From Palsa-465 sp963800475 (lineage in GTDB: Bacteria; Actinomycetota; Thermoleophilia; Solirubrobacterales; Solirubrobacteraceae), in NCBI GenBank assembly GCA_963800475.1, contig CAWDAZ010000003.1, positions 124,001 to 188,000 of the forward strand: DNA of 64,000 nt, read 5' to 3'. Position numbers and translations under genes: made by a program. Below, piece after piece: positions 1 to 7,384 of this stretch (positions within the stretch are counted from its first letter, which is position 1; the number at the start of each line of letters is the position of its first letter). A model generated the notes under the pieces. It was not told where the DNA came from. It saw only the letters and a program-made list of their open reading frames with translations, and searched no databases.

Positions 1-2
1 TC

Positions 3-1856
3 GACGAGTGGGTGCGGTTGGTGATCGCGCTCGGCGCCGGAGTACTGCTGATCGACGCGGCGGTGATGGTGGCGCTCGCGCCGCGCGACTCCGGCGGCGC
101 CTGGCGCGCGGCGGCCGCGCTCCCGCTGCTCGCGCTGGCGGTGATTCCGTCGACGATCGTGCACCCACGGCTGCCCTATCTGCAGGGGCTGATCCTGTTC
201 GCGCTGCTGGCGGCGTTCGTGTGGGGCGACCGGGTCGAGCGGCCGCGGATCGCCGGCGCGGTGGCGGTATGCGGCACGGCGGTGCTGGTGGGGCTGTTCG
301 TGGCACCGGCGCTCGAGCGCCACACGCCGTGGCTCGACTACCAGGCGCTGGCAGGACGGCTGGCGGGGGTCAAGACCGAGGCGTTCGACTGGTCGCAGGG
401 ATACGGGCCGATCAACTGGCCGCGCACCGGCCGCACCGTGCTCGAGGTGCAGGCGCCACATCCCGACTACTGGAAGGCCGAGGACCTCGACCTGTTCGCG
501 ACCAGAGGCTGGGTGCTCGGCGACGTCCCCGGAACCCAGGACCCGTCGAACACGATCAGCCCCGTCGCGATCAAGCGCTGGACGCAGACGATTCAAGTCA
601 CGGTCCGGGCGATGGCGACGACGCAGGTGATTGCGGCGGGTTCCGCCGCCACGCCCCAGCACCTCTCGAAGCCGTTCGCGGTGGGCGACAGCCCGGGCAC
701 CTGGACGGCCTACGGTCAGCTTGCCTCCGGCGACAGCTACTCGATCAAGACCTACTCGCCGCGACCCGTCAACCAGCAGCTGGCCGCCGCCGGAACCGAC
801 TATCCCGCGGCGCTGCTGCCGGGTTACCTGGCGATCTACGTGCCCGCCGCGTCGCTGTTGCAGGGCCAGTTCCAGCAGGTCCTGTTCGCTCCGTTCGGCT
901 CGTCGCGGTCAGCCGCCTACGGGCCCAGCAGCGCCGATCCGGGTCCCGTGATGCGCACCTCCCCATACGCGTCGGCGTACGAGCTCTCGCTGCGCCTGCG
1001 CCGCGACGCCGCGACGCCGTTCGCGTACGTCCAGGCGGTGATGGGCTACCTGGCGCACGGCTTCAGCTACGACGAGAACCCGGCGCCCGCGCCCTATCCC
1101 TTGGAGTCCTTCCTGTTCAAGACCCACGCCGGCTACTGCCAGCAGTTCGCCGGGGCGATGGCGCTGTTGCTGCGGATGGGCGGGATCCCGGCGCGGGTCG
1201 CAGTCGGGTTCACGTCCGGGTCCTACGACACGGCGACGCGTCGCTGGGTGGTGTCGGACTTCGACGCCCACGCGTGGGTGGAGGCGTGGTTCCCGAGCTA
1301 TGGCTGGGTCAGGTTCGACCCGACTCCGGGCGCGGCTCCGGCGCTCGGAGGCCACCAGGCGATCTCAGGATCGAGCGGCTCGCGAGCGAGTGCGGCGAGG
1401 AAGCCGTCATCCCACGGCCACGAGCTCGGCACCGGTGCCGCCGCCGCAACCGGCGGGCGGCGCCACGGATCGGGCGCCGCGAGCGCCACCACGGCGCTCG
1501 CGATCGGCGCGATCGTGCTCGCCGTGCTTGCGATCGCGGCGTTCCTGATCACCCGTCCGCTCCGAGCAGGTGACGGCGAGCTGGCCGAGCTGGAGCGGGC
1601 GTTCGCGCGTGCCGGCAGGCCGCTTCGGCCGGGGACCACGCTGCTCTCGATCGAGCGGCGTCTCGTCGCCGAGCCGGCCGCCGCGGCGTACGTGCGCGGG
1701 CTCCGGACGGCGCGGTTCGGGGCGCGCGCCGAGCGGCCCGCGCGGGGCCAGCGACGCGCGCTGCGGTCGCAGCTGCGGATGGGCCTCGGCCCGCTTGGAG
1801 GGATCCGCGCGCTGTGGGCGCTGCCGCCGCGGCGACACCGTTCCGGGGCCGCCTAG
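3..1856 (+). CDS. Transglutaminase-domain membrane protein (TgpA/DUF3488-like), 5' truncated
   Basis: The reading frame is open to the left edge of the window, so the N terminus lies outside it. Hydrophobic segments in the first 120 visible residues suggest membrane helices, as in the TgpA/DUF3488 family. The central region holds a transglutaminase-like catalytic triad: Cys in GYCQQFAG (codon at 1137), His in DAHAWVEAW (1269) and Asp in RFDPTPG (1317). A Ser/Ala/Gly-rich linker follows, then a membrane helix near nt 1490-1560 and a cytoplasmic tail resembling DUF4129. In Actinomycetota such proteins usually end a MoxR-DUF58-transglutaminase operon, which would lie to the left. The natural substrate is unknown; a cell-envelope protein-processing role is inference. 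The stop codon TAG also forms part of the -10-like box of the next gene. Confidence 0.85.
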   Translation, partial: DEWVRLVIALGAGVLLIDAAVMVALAPRDSGGAWRAAAALPLLALAVIPSTIVHPRLPYLQGLILFALLAAFVWGDRVERPRIAGAVAVCGTAVLVGLFVAPALERHTPWLDYQALAGRLAGVKTEAFDWSQGYGPINWPRTGRTVLEVQAPHPDYWKAEDLDLFATRGWVLGDVPGTQDPSNTISPVAIKRWTQTIQVTVRAMATTQVIAAGSAATPQHLSKPFAVGDSPGTWTAYGQLASGDSYSIKTYSPRPVNQQLAAAGTDYPAALLPGYLAIYVPAASLLQGQFQQVLFAPFGSSRSAAYGPSSADPGPVMRTSPYASAYELSLRLRRDAATPFAYVQAVMGYLAHGFSYDENPAPAPYPLESFLFKTHAGYCQQFAGAMALLLRMGGIPARVAVGFTSGSYDTATRRWVVSDFDAHAWVEAWFPSYGWVRFDPTPGAAPALGGHQAISGSSGSRASAARKPSSHGHELGTGAAAATGGRRHGSGAASATTALAIGAIVLAVLAIAAFLITRPLRAGDGELAELERAFARAGRPLRPGTTLLSIERRLVAEPAAAAYVRGLRTARFGARAERPARGQRRALRSQLRMGLGPLGGIRALWALPPRRHRSGAA

Positions 1857-1867
1857 ACTCCACCTGG

Positions 1868-2239
1868 ATGGACGATCTGTACGACCTCTTCACGCGCGGC
1901 ACGGAGCTGCTCGAGGCCGGCCACAACCATCAGGCCGTGATTCCGCTGTCGCGCGCCCGCGACCTCGATCCGGAGAAGACCTCGATCCGCGAGGCGCTCG
2001 GCAGGGCGCTGTTCGGCGCGCGCCGCTACGAGCTGGCGGCAGACGAGTTCGAGGCGGTGATCGACCGCGCGCCGACCAACGACTTCGCGCTGTTCTGCCT
2101 GGGCCGCTGCCTGCAGATGCTCGGCCGCCACGCAGAGGCGCGCAAGCCGCTCGCGCTCGCCGCGTGCATGCGCCCATCGCGCCGCGACTACCGTATCTAC
2201 CGCGACCGCGCCCGCGCCCGGGCGGCCGCCACGTCGTAG
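1868..2239 (+). CDS. Small tetratricopeptide-repeat protein
   Basis: A 123-residue protein made almost entirely of TPR-like helical pairs, for example residues 14-47 and 48-81, with typical A/L/Y spacing. No signal peptide or membrane segment is visible, so it is probably cytoplasmic and acts through protein-protein contacts; the partner is unknown. The ATG at 1868 is chosen because the repeat starts directly after it and because TAGACT (1854-1859) lies 8 nt upstream, fitting the leaderless pattern seen at many genes here. The frame stays open further upstream but that stretch overlaps the preceding gene. The C-terminal 15 residues are Arg/Ala-rich. The gene is followed by a very long inverted repeat. 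Confidence 0.7.
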   Translation: MDDLYDLFTRGTELLEAGHNHQAVIPLSRARDLDPEKTSIREALGRALFGARRYELAADEFEAVIDRAPTNDFALFCLGRCLQMLGRHAEARKPLALAACMRPSRRDYRIYRDRARARAAATS

Positions 2240-2250
2240 AAATGCCGTCA

Positions 2251-2327
2251 AGCGGGGTTAGGTGCGCGTGGACGGCGGTCGCGCTGTCCAGCGCATTCCT
2301 GCCGTCCACGCGCACGTAATCCCCGCT
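2251..2327. repeat. Long imperfect inverted repeat with nested hairpin
   Basis: The left arm (2251-2276) and right arm (2301-2327) are nearly perfect reverse complements; 15-16 consecutive base pairs (GTGCGCGTGGACGGC and its complement) close the inner part and AGCGGGG/CCCCGCT the outer part. The 24-nt loop holds a second small hairpin (GCGCT-gtcc-AGCGC, 2281-2294). It lies between the TPR stop codon and the likely promoter of the nusA operon. It could end transcription of the TPR gene, be a protein-binding site, or be a remnant of a small mobile repeat. There is no T-run after it. Confidence 0.7.
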
Positions 2328-2335
2328 ACGAGTGC

Positions 2336-2341
2336 TAACCT
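2336..2341 (+). promoter_or_regulatory. Putative -10 box of the rimP-nusA-infB operon
   Basis: TAACCT fits the TANNNT pattern seen ahead of many genes in this window. Transcription would start near 2348-2350 and give a leader of about 84 nt that contains the terminator hairpin described next. No convincing -35 box is visible. Confidence 0.4.
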
Positions 2342-2388
2342 GGCGTTACAGCAGTCGCGCCGGGGTGCTCCCGGTAGTAGTACCCGGA

Positions 2389-2412
2389 AGTGGGCGCGAG
2401 CCCGCTTTTTTT
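2389..2412 (+). terminator. Rho-independent terminator inside the rimP-nusA leader (putative attenuator)
   Basis: AGTGGGC (2389-2395), a GCGA tetraloop and GCCCGCT (2400-2406) form a 7-bp stem with one G-U pair, followed by seven T residues (2406-2412). This is a textbook intrinsic terminator, rare in such GC-rich DNA, and it ends 20 nt before the rimP start codon. Upstream GCGCC (2357-2361) can pair with GGCGC (2393-2397) and would then break the terminator stem. CCGGG (2360-2364) can also pair with either of two downstream CCCGG copies (2370-2374, 2383-2387). This arrangement suggests conditional termination; the signal sensed is unknown. Confidence 0.65.
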
Positions 2413-2432
2413 ATGAGTTCCTGGAGGAGACA

Positions 2433-2885
2433 GTGACCGTCACAGCACTACAGACCGAGATCGAGAGTCGGCTCGCCGGTTCCGAGCCCGAGGTCGAGGT
2501 GCTGCTCGCGGAGGTCTCCGGCTCGAAGCTGCGGCTGTTCATCGACCATCCGGACGGGGTCACGCTGGCGCTCTGCGAGCGGGTCTCCGGCCGGCTCGGC
2601 GATTACCGGGAGCGCTACGCGCTCGAGGTGTCCTCGCCCGGACAGGACCGGCCGCTCACCAAGCCACAGCACTACTCCCGGTTCCTCGGTCGCCGCGCGC
2701 GCGTACGCCTGAGAGGCGACTCGCACGCAGAGCACGGACGGGAACCTGGCGCGGAGCGCCCGGTCAGCCTGACCGGAGAGCTGGTCGGCGCCTCAGAGCA
2801 GGACGTCACGATCGCGGCGGGCGACGGCGTCGTCACGATCCCCTACGAGCGGATCGCCCGCTCCAACCTGATCCCAGGAGACTGA
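2433..2885 (+). CDS. rimP: Ribosome maturation factor RimP
   Basis: A 150-residue RimP-family protein, needed for maturation of the 30S ribosomal subunit. The conserved core YALEVSSPGQDRPL near residues 65-78 is the family hallmark, followed by the C-terminal SH3-like domain ending in IPYERIARSNLIP. The GTG start at 2433 is chosen because a strong ribosome binding site (GGAGGAGA, 2423-2430) lies just upstream and because the N-terminal domain begins there. Position directly before nusA is the classic bacterial arrangement. Expression is probably controlled through the terminator-containing leader immediately upstream. The insertion around residues 95-110 is charged and somewhat longer than usual. 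Confidence 0.93.
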   Translation: MTVTALQTEIESRLAGSEPEVEVLLAEVSGSKLRLFIDHPDGVTLALCERVSGRLGDYRERYALEVSSPGQDRPLTKPQHYSRFLGRRARVRLRGDSHAEHGREPGAERPVSLTGELVGASEQDVTIAAGDGVVTIPYERIARSNLIPGD

Positions 2886-2888
2886 AGC

Positions 2889-4223
2889 ATGTCACGCGAA
2901 ATCGTTGAAGCGGTGCGGGGGCTCGCAGCGGAGAAGAACATCTCCTCGGAGAAGCTCATGGAGGCCCTCGAGGATGCGCTGCTGTCGGCCTACAAGAAGA
3001 CCCCCGGCGCCGCTCGGTACGCGAAGGTCGAGATGGACCGTGACAGCGGCGACTTCAAGGTCTGGGAGCTGAAGATCCCGCCGGAGCTCGAGGAGCATCT
3101 GCTCGTCGACGCGACCGTCGACCAGGAGCCGACGGTGGATCCCGAGACCGGCGAGCTGCGCGAGCCGCCCGAGCCCGAGCTCGACGCTGAGAAGCTGAAG
3201 GAGTACGAGGACCAGATCGAGACCGAGGACGTCACCCCGCACGACTTCGGCCGGATCGCCGCGCAGACCGCCAAGCAGGTGATCCTCCAGCGGATCCGCG
3301 AGGCCGAGCGCGACATGATGTTCGAGGAGTACCGCGACCGCGTCGGCGAGCTGATCACCGGGATCGTCCAGCAGTCCGATTCGCGCTACACGCTCGTGCA
3401 GCTGCGGGAGCGCGTAGAGGCGTTGCTGCCGAAGTCCGAGCAGGTCGAAGGCGAGCGGTACGACCATTCGCAGCGGATCAAGGCCGTTATCAAGGACGTT
3501 TCGAACTCGACCAAGGGCCCGAGCATCATCGTCTCGCGTCGCGACCCGGAGCTGATCAAGCAGCTGTTCGAGCTCGAGGTTCCCGAGATCGCCGACGGGC
3601 TCGTCGAGATCACCGGCGTCGCGAGGGAGCCCGGCTATCGGTCGAAGATCGCGGTCGTCTCGCACGTCGACGGTGTCGACCCGGTCGGCGCGTGTGTCGG
3701 GCCGCGCGGCTCGCGCGTGCGGATGGTCGTCTCCGAGCTGCGCGGAGAGAAGATCGACATCATCCCCTACAACGACGAGCCCGCCCGGTTCGTCGCGAAG
3801 GCGTTGTCGCCGGCGCGCGTCCGCGAGGTGCTCGTCGACGACGCCGGCAAGCAGGCGACGGTGATCGTCCCCGACGACCAGCTTTCGCTGGCGATCGGCC
3901 GCGAGGGCCAGAACGCGAGGCTGGCGGCGCGGCTGACCGGCTGGCGGATCGACATCCGCTCGGAGACCGAGTTCGCGGCCGAGGAGGCCGAGAGCGGCTA
4001 CGACGAGGACGAGATCTCGGGGCGCTGTCACGCGATCCTCTCGAACGGGCGCCGTTGCCCCAACGCGGCGCTGCCAAGCTCGCGCTACTGCGGTCTGGAT
4101 GCCCACCAGGCGCTCGAGGGCCAGGCCACCGACCACGTGGCCACCGCCGCCGCGGTCGAGTCGGCTCCCGCGGGGCCGCCCCCGGTCGAGCCGAGCGGTG
4201 AGCAGGCGCGGGCCGCCGAATGA
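2889..4223 (+). CDS. nusA: Transcription termination/antitermination factor NusA with C-terminal Cys3His tail
   Basis: NusA binds RNA polymerase and nascent RNA and modulates pausing, termination and antitermination. Visible parts are the N-terminal RNA-polymerase-binding domain, an S1 region near residues 155-215, and two KH domains (VGACVGPRGSRVRMV and LAIGREGQNARLAA). After about residue 370 comes an unusual tail with C380, C390, C401 and H406 in a pattern resembling a small zinc-binding knuckle, then an acidic, Pro/Ala-rich end. The start ATG at 2889 is preceded by AGGAGA. Its stop overlaps the infB start (ATGA, 4220-4223). The gene ylxR, usually between nusA and infB in Gram-positives, is absent. 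Confidence 0.95.
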   Translation: MSREIVEAVRGLAAEKNISSEKLMEALEDALLSAYKKTPGAARYAKVEMDRDSGDFKVWELKIPPELEEHLLVDATVDQEPTVDPETGELREPPEPELDAEKLKEYEDQIETEDVTPHDFGRIAAQTAKQVILQRIREAERDMMFEEYRDRVGELITGIVQQSDSRYTLVQLRERVEALLPKSEQVEGERYDHSQRIKAVIKDVSNSTKGPSIIVSRRDPELIKQLFELEVPEIADGLVEITGVAREPGYRSKIAVVSHVDGVDPVGACVGPRGSRVRMVVSELRGEKIDIIPYNDEPARFVAKALSPARVREVLVDDAGKQATVIVPDDQLSLAIGREGQNARLAARLTGWRIDIRSETEFAAEEAESGYDEDEISGRCHAILSNGRRCPNAALPSSRYCGLDAHQALEGQATDHVATAAAVESAPAGPPPVEPSGEQARAAE

Positions 4224-6679
4224 ACAAGCGCGTCCACGAGATCGCAAAGGAGCGTGGCCTTTCCTCGAAGGACCTGCTCGCGCGGCTGCGCGCTGCGGGC
4301 GTCGAGGTGAAGGCGGCCTCCTCGAACGTCGACGAGGACGTCGCAAACAAGGTGCTCGCGGGCGCCGACGGCGCCAGCTCGACGGCTGCGCCGGCGAAGC
4401 CGGCCCAGCCGGCGGCCCCCGCCGCGCAGAAGCAGCAGCCGCCCGAGCAGCGACCGGCGCCCGCCCGGCAGGCCGCGCCGGCGCCCAAGCAGCAGACCGC
4501 AGCTGCCCCGAAGCGCGATGGCGCCGCCCGGGCCCAGGCGCCACAGGCTGCCGCTGCGCCCGCGCAGCAGCCGCGGCCGGCGGAGCAGCCTGACGACGCC
4601 AGCGGGTCGCAGGCCGGCGACGCCGGGGGCGGAGCGCGCCCCCAGCAGCCGGATGACCCGAGCGGGGCGCAATCGGGCGAGGCCGGAAGCCTCGCGCGCC
4701 CCCAGCGAGGGCGCCCGACCCGCGACTCGCTGCAAGGTGAGCGTGCGCCCGGCGCCGCGGGCGGCCGCAGGCGCGTCGTGATCGACTCGCAGGCCTCGCG
4801 TCGCTCGCCCGGCGGCGGCCCGCCGCCGCAGTCGAGCCAGCCGCCGCGCCGGCAGCGCCGCGGGCGCCGGCGGCGCGGCACCTACGACGAGGAAGCCGAG
4901 TCGCGGCCCTCCGCGCCCCAGGAGGTCGTCGACCGCGCGATCCGGGTCAACTCGGGCTCGACGGTCAAGGACGTGGCCGAGTACCTCGACGTCTCGCAGG
5001 CGGAGATCATCAAGAAGCTGATGGCGCTCGGGGAAATGAAGACGCTGACGCAGACGCTCTCCGACGAGGCGATCGGGGTCCTGGCCTCCGAGTTCGGCAA
5101 GGAGGTCGAGATCGTCCACACCGAGGAGGAGGAGGTCGAGGAGCCGACATTCGCCGACACCGAGGACGACCTCGTCGAGCGCCCGCCGGTGGTCACGATC
5201 ATGGGCCACGTCGACCACGGCAAGACCTCGCTGCTGGACGCGATCCGGGAGACCGAGGTCGCGGCCGGCGAAGCGGGCGGGATCACCCAGCACATCGGCG
5301 CCTACCAGGTCCACCATGACGACAAGACGATCACGTTCCTCGACACGCCGGGCCACGAGGCGTTCACCGCGATGCGCGCCCGCGGCGCCAAGGTGACCGA
5401 CATCGCGGTGATCGTGGTCGCGGCCGACGACGGCGTCAAGCCGCAGACTCAGGAGGCCGTCGACCACGCCAAGGAGGCGGACGTGCCGATGCTGGTCGCG
5501 GTCAACAAGATCGACAAACAGGGCGCCGACCCGGCCCGCGTGCGGACCGAGATGACCCAGCTCGGCCTCCAGCCGGTCGAGTGGGGCGGCGACACCGAGT
5601 TCGTCGACGTGTCGGCGAAGACCAAGGACGGCCTCGACGACCTGCTCGAGACGATCCTGGTGATGGCCGAGGTCGAGGAGCTGCGCGCCAACCCCGGGGC
5701 CGCCGCGTCCGGAAGCGTGATCGAGTCCAAGCTCGACCCGGGGCGCGGCCCGGTGGTGACGGTCCTGATCTCCCGAGGCGCGCTGCGCGTCGGCGACGCG
5801 CTCGTCGCCGGCGCCCACTGGGGCCGGGTCCGGGCGATGCAGGATTTCCTCGGCGTCCGCATGTCCGAGGCGACGCCCGGCGAGCCGGTCGAGCTGCTCG
5901 GGTTCGACGGCGTGCCGGAGGCGGGCGAGTTCGTGCGCGTGGTCGAGAACGAGCGACGCGCGCGCCAGCTCGCGACCGAGCGCGAGAACCGCCTGAAGAT
6001 GGAGGCGCTTGCGCGGCGCGCGGGCAAGAAGGTGTCGCTCGAGGACATCTTCAAGAGCGGCATCCAGGAGCTGAACCTGGTCCTGAAGGCGGACGTCGCC
6101 GGCTCGCTCGAGGCGATCGCCGACGAGATCGCGAAGCTCCCGCAGGACGAGGTTTCCGTGAACGTGATCCGCGCCGCCGTCGGCGCGGTGACCGAGTCCG
6201 ACGTGATGCTCGCGGCGGCCTCCGACGCCGTGATCCTGGCGTTCAACGTGCGCCCGGTCGGCGACGCCCGGTCGGTCGCGGAACGGGAGGGCGTCGAGAT
6301 TCGCCACTACGCGGTGATCTACCGCGCGATCGAGCAGCTGCGCGACGCGATGCAGGGCATGCTCGCCCCCGAGGAGGTCGAGGAGACGCTCGGCTCGGTC
6401 GAGGTCCGGCAGCTGTTCCGGGCGTCGCGGGTCGGCACGATCGCCGGTTGCCACGTCCTCGACGGCAAGGTCACGCGCGGCTCCAAGGTTCGGCTGGTCC
6501 GCGACGGGACCGTCGTCTACGACGGCGAGATCGCGAGCCTGCGCCGCTTCAACGACGACGTGCGCGAGGTCGCGGCCGGATTCGACTGCGGGATCGTGCT
6601 CAGGGACTTCGCCGACATCAAGGAAGGCGACGTGATGGAGACGTACGCCACCCGGCAGGTCGAGCGCGAGCTGGTCTAG
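4220..6679 (+). CDS. infB: Translation initiation factor IF-2
   Basis: IF-2 is the GTPase that brings initiator tRNA to the 30S subunit. The 819-residue protein has an N-terminal IF2N helix bundle (residues 1-47), a long Ala/Pro/Gln/Arg-rich linker (about 50-240), a second IF2N-like segment (about 245-300) and the G domain: G1 GHVDHGKTS at about 329-337, G3 DTPGHEAF, G4 NKID. Domains II, III and IV follow and the protein ends with the usual EGDVMETY-type motif. The linker carries a tandem 20-codon repeat (4586-4705). Translation is coupled to nusA by a 4-bp overlap. Confidence 0.97.
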   Translation: MNKRVHEIAKERGLSSKDLLARLRAAGVEVKAASSNVDEDVANKVLAGADGASSTAAPAKPAQPAAPAAQKQQPPEQRPAPARQAAPAPKQQTAAAPKRDGAARAQAPQAAAAPAQQPRPAEQPDDASGSQAGDAGGGARPQQPDDPSGAQSGEAGSLARPQRGRPTRDSLQGERAPGAAGGRRRVVIDSQASRRSPGGGPPPQSSQPPRRQRRGRRRRGTYDEEAESRPSAPQEVVDRAIRVNSGSTVKDVAEYLDVSQAEIIKKLMALGEMKTLTQTLSDEAIGVLASEFGKEVEIVHTEEEEVEEPTFADTEDDLVERPPVVTIMGHVDHGKTSLLDAIRETEVAAGEAGGITQHIGAYQVHHDDKTITFLDTPGHEAFTAMRARGAKVTDIAVIVVAADDGVKPQTQEAVDHAKEADVPMLVAVNKIDKQGADPARVRTEMTQLGLQPVEWGGDTEFVDVSAKTKDGLDDLLETILVMAEVEELRANPGAAASGSVIESKLDPGRGPVVTVLISRGALRVGDALVAGAHWGRVRAMQDFLGVRMSEATPGEPVELLGFDGVPEAGEFVRVVENERRARQLATERENRLKMEALARRAGKKVSLEDIFKSGIQELNLVLKADVAGSLEAIADEIAKLPQDEVSVNVIRAAVGAVTESDVMLAAASDAVILAFNVRPVGDARSVAEREGVEIRHYAVIYRAIEQLRDAMQGMLAPEEVEETLGSVEVRQLFRASRVGTIAGCHVLDGKVTRGSKVRLVRDGTVVYDGEIASLRRFNDDVREVAAGFDCGIVLRDFADIKEGDVMETYATRQVERELV
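4586..4705 (+). repeat. Tandem 60-bp coding repeat in the IF-2 linker
   Basis: Two adjacent 20-codon units (4586-4645 and 4646-4705) both begin QPDD and end ARPQ, with SG-Q-G-AG in between. The nucleotide sequences have already diverged at many third positions, so this is an old in-frame duplication in the disordered linker. Confidence 0.75.
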
Positions 6680-6682
6680 CCC

Positions 6683-7000
6683 GTGCCTCCCGACGGGGAG
6701 AGCGGGTACGTCGCGGTGCTGGTGATCGACCTGCATTTTCCGGACGCTGCGAGCCTCAAGGGCAAGCGCAAGGAGCTGTCGTCGATCAAGGCGCAGCTCC
6801 GAGGCCGGATGGGCGTGGCGGTCGCAGAGGTGGATCACCACGACCTGTGGCAACGCGCCCGGCTCACCGCGGCCGTCACCGGAGGGTCGCTGCCGGCGCT
6901 CTCGCAGGCGGCCGGCAACGTCGAGCGGTGGCTCGATGCCCGGTGGCCCGAGGGCGTGCGCGTCGAACGGCTGGTGGCCTCGGTCGAGGAGCTCAGATGA
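6683..7000 (+). CDS. DUF503 family protein (YlxP-like)
   Basis: A 105-residue protein of the DUF503/YlxP family. The signature is the N-terminal stretch VAVLVIDLHFPDAASLKGKR and the later WQRARLTAAVTGG region. Its molecular function is unknown; the gene almost always sits between infB and rbfA, as here, which suggests a role linked to ribosome assembly or translation. The GTG at 6683 follows the infB stop by 3 nt; translation is probably coupled. A start a few codons later is possible since family members usually begin directly at the VAVLVID strand, but no better start codon is visible there. Confidence 0.85.
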   Translation: MPPDGESGYVAVLVIDLHFPDAASLKGKRKELSSIKAQLRGRMGVAVAEVDHHDLWQRARLTAAVTGGSLPALSQAAGNVERWLDARWPEGVRVERLVASVEELR

Positions 7001-7039
7001 GCGCGCGGTCCGACGCGCCCCGGCGGGGGGACGGCTAGG

Positions 7040-7384
7040 ATGGCCAGCGGACGCATGCGTCGCGTCGACGAGGCCGTGCGCGCCGTCCTCAGCGACGCGA
7101 TCGCGAGGGAGTTGAAGGACCCGCGCGTCGGATTTGTGACCGTGACCGCCGTGAAAACCAGCCCGGATCTGCGTCATGCACGCGTGTACATCAGCGTGCT
7201 CGGCGACGAGCCCACCCGCACGGCGTCGGTCGAGGGCCTGCGCTCCGCGCACGGCTACCTTCAATCGCGGATCGCGTCCGAGCTGACGCTGAAACACACC
7301 CCGACGCTGACCTTCGAGTACGACGACACAACCGACCGAGCGATGCACATCAACGAGCTCCTGGAGCGTGAGGCGGGTGACTGA
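7040..7384 (+). CDS. rbfA: Ribosome-binding factor A
   Basis: RbfA is a single KH-like domain protein that assists late 16S rRNA maturation and cold adaptation. The 114-residue frame has the family features: basic N-terminal helix, RELKDPRVGFVTVTAVKTSPDLRHARVYISVLG, and the C-terminal HINELL segment. The ATG at 7040 is given. An in-frame ATG at 7055 is a possible alternative because TAGGAT (7036-7041) could be a -10 box for a separate promoter, which would make 7040 too close to the transcription start. The 3' end overlaps the next gene. Confidence 0.92.
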   Translation: MASGRMRRVDEAVRAVLSDAIARELKDPRVGFVTVTAVKTSPDLRHARVYISVLGDEPTRTASVEGLRSAHGYLQSRIASELTLKHTPTLTFEYDDTTDRAMHINELLEREAGD

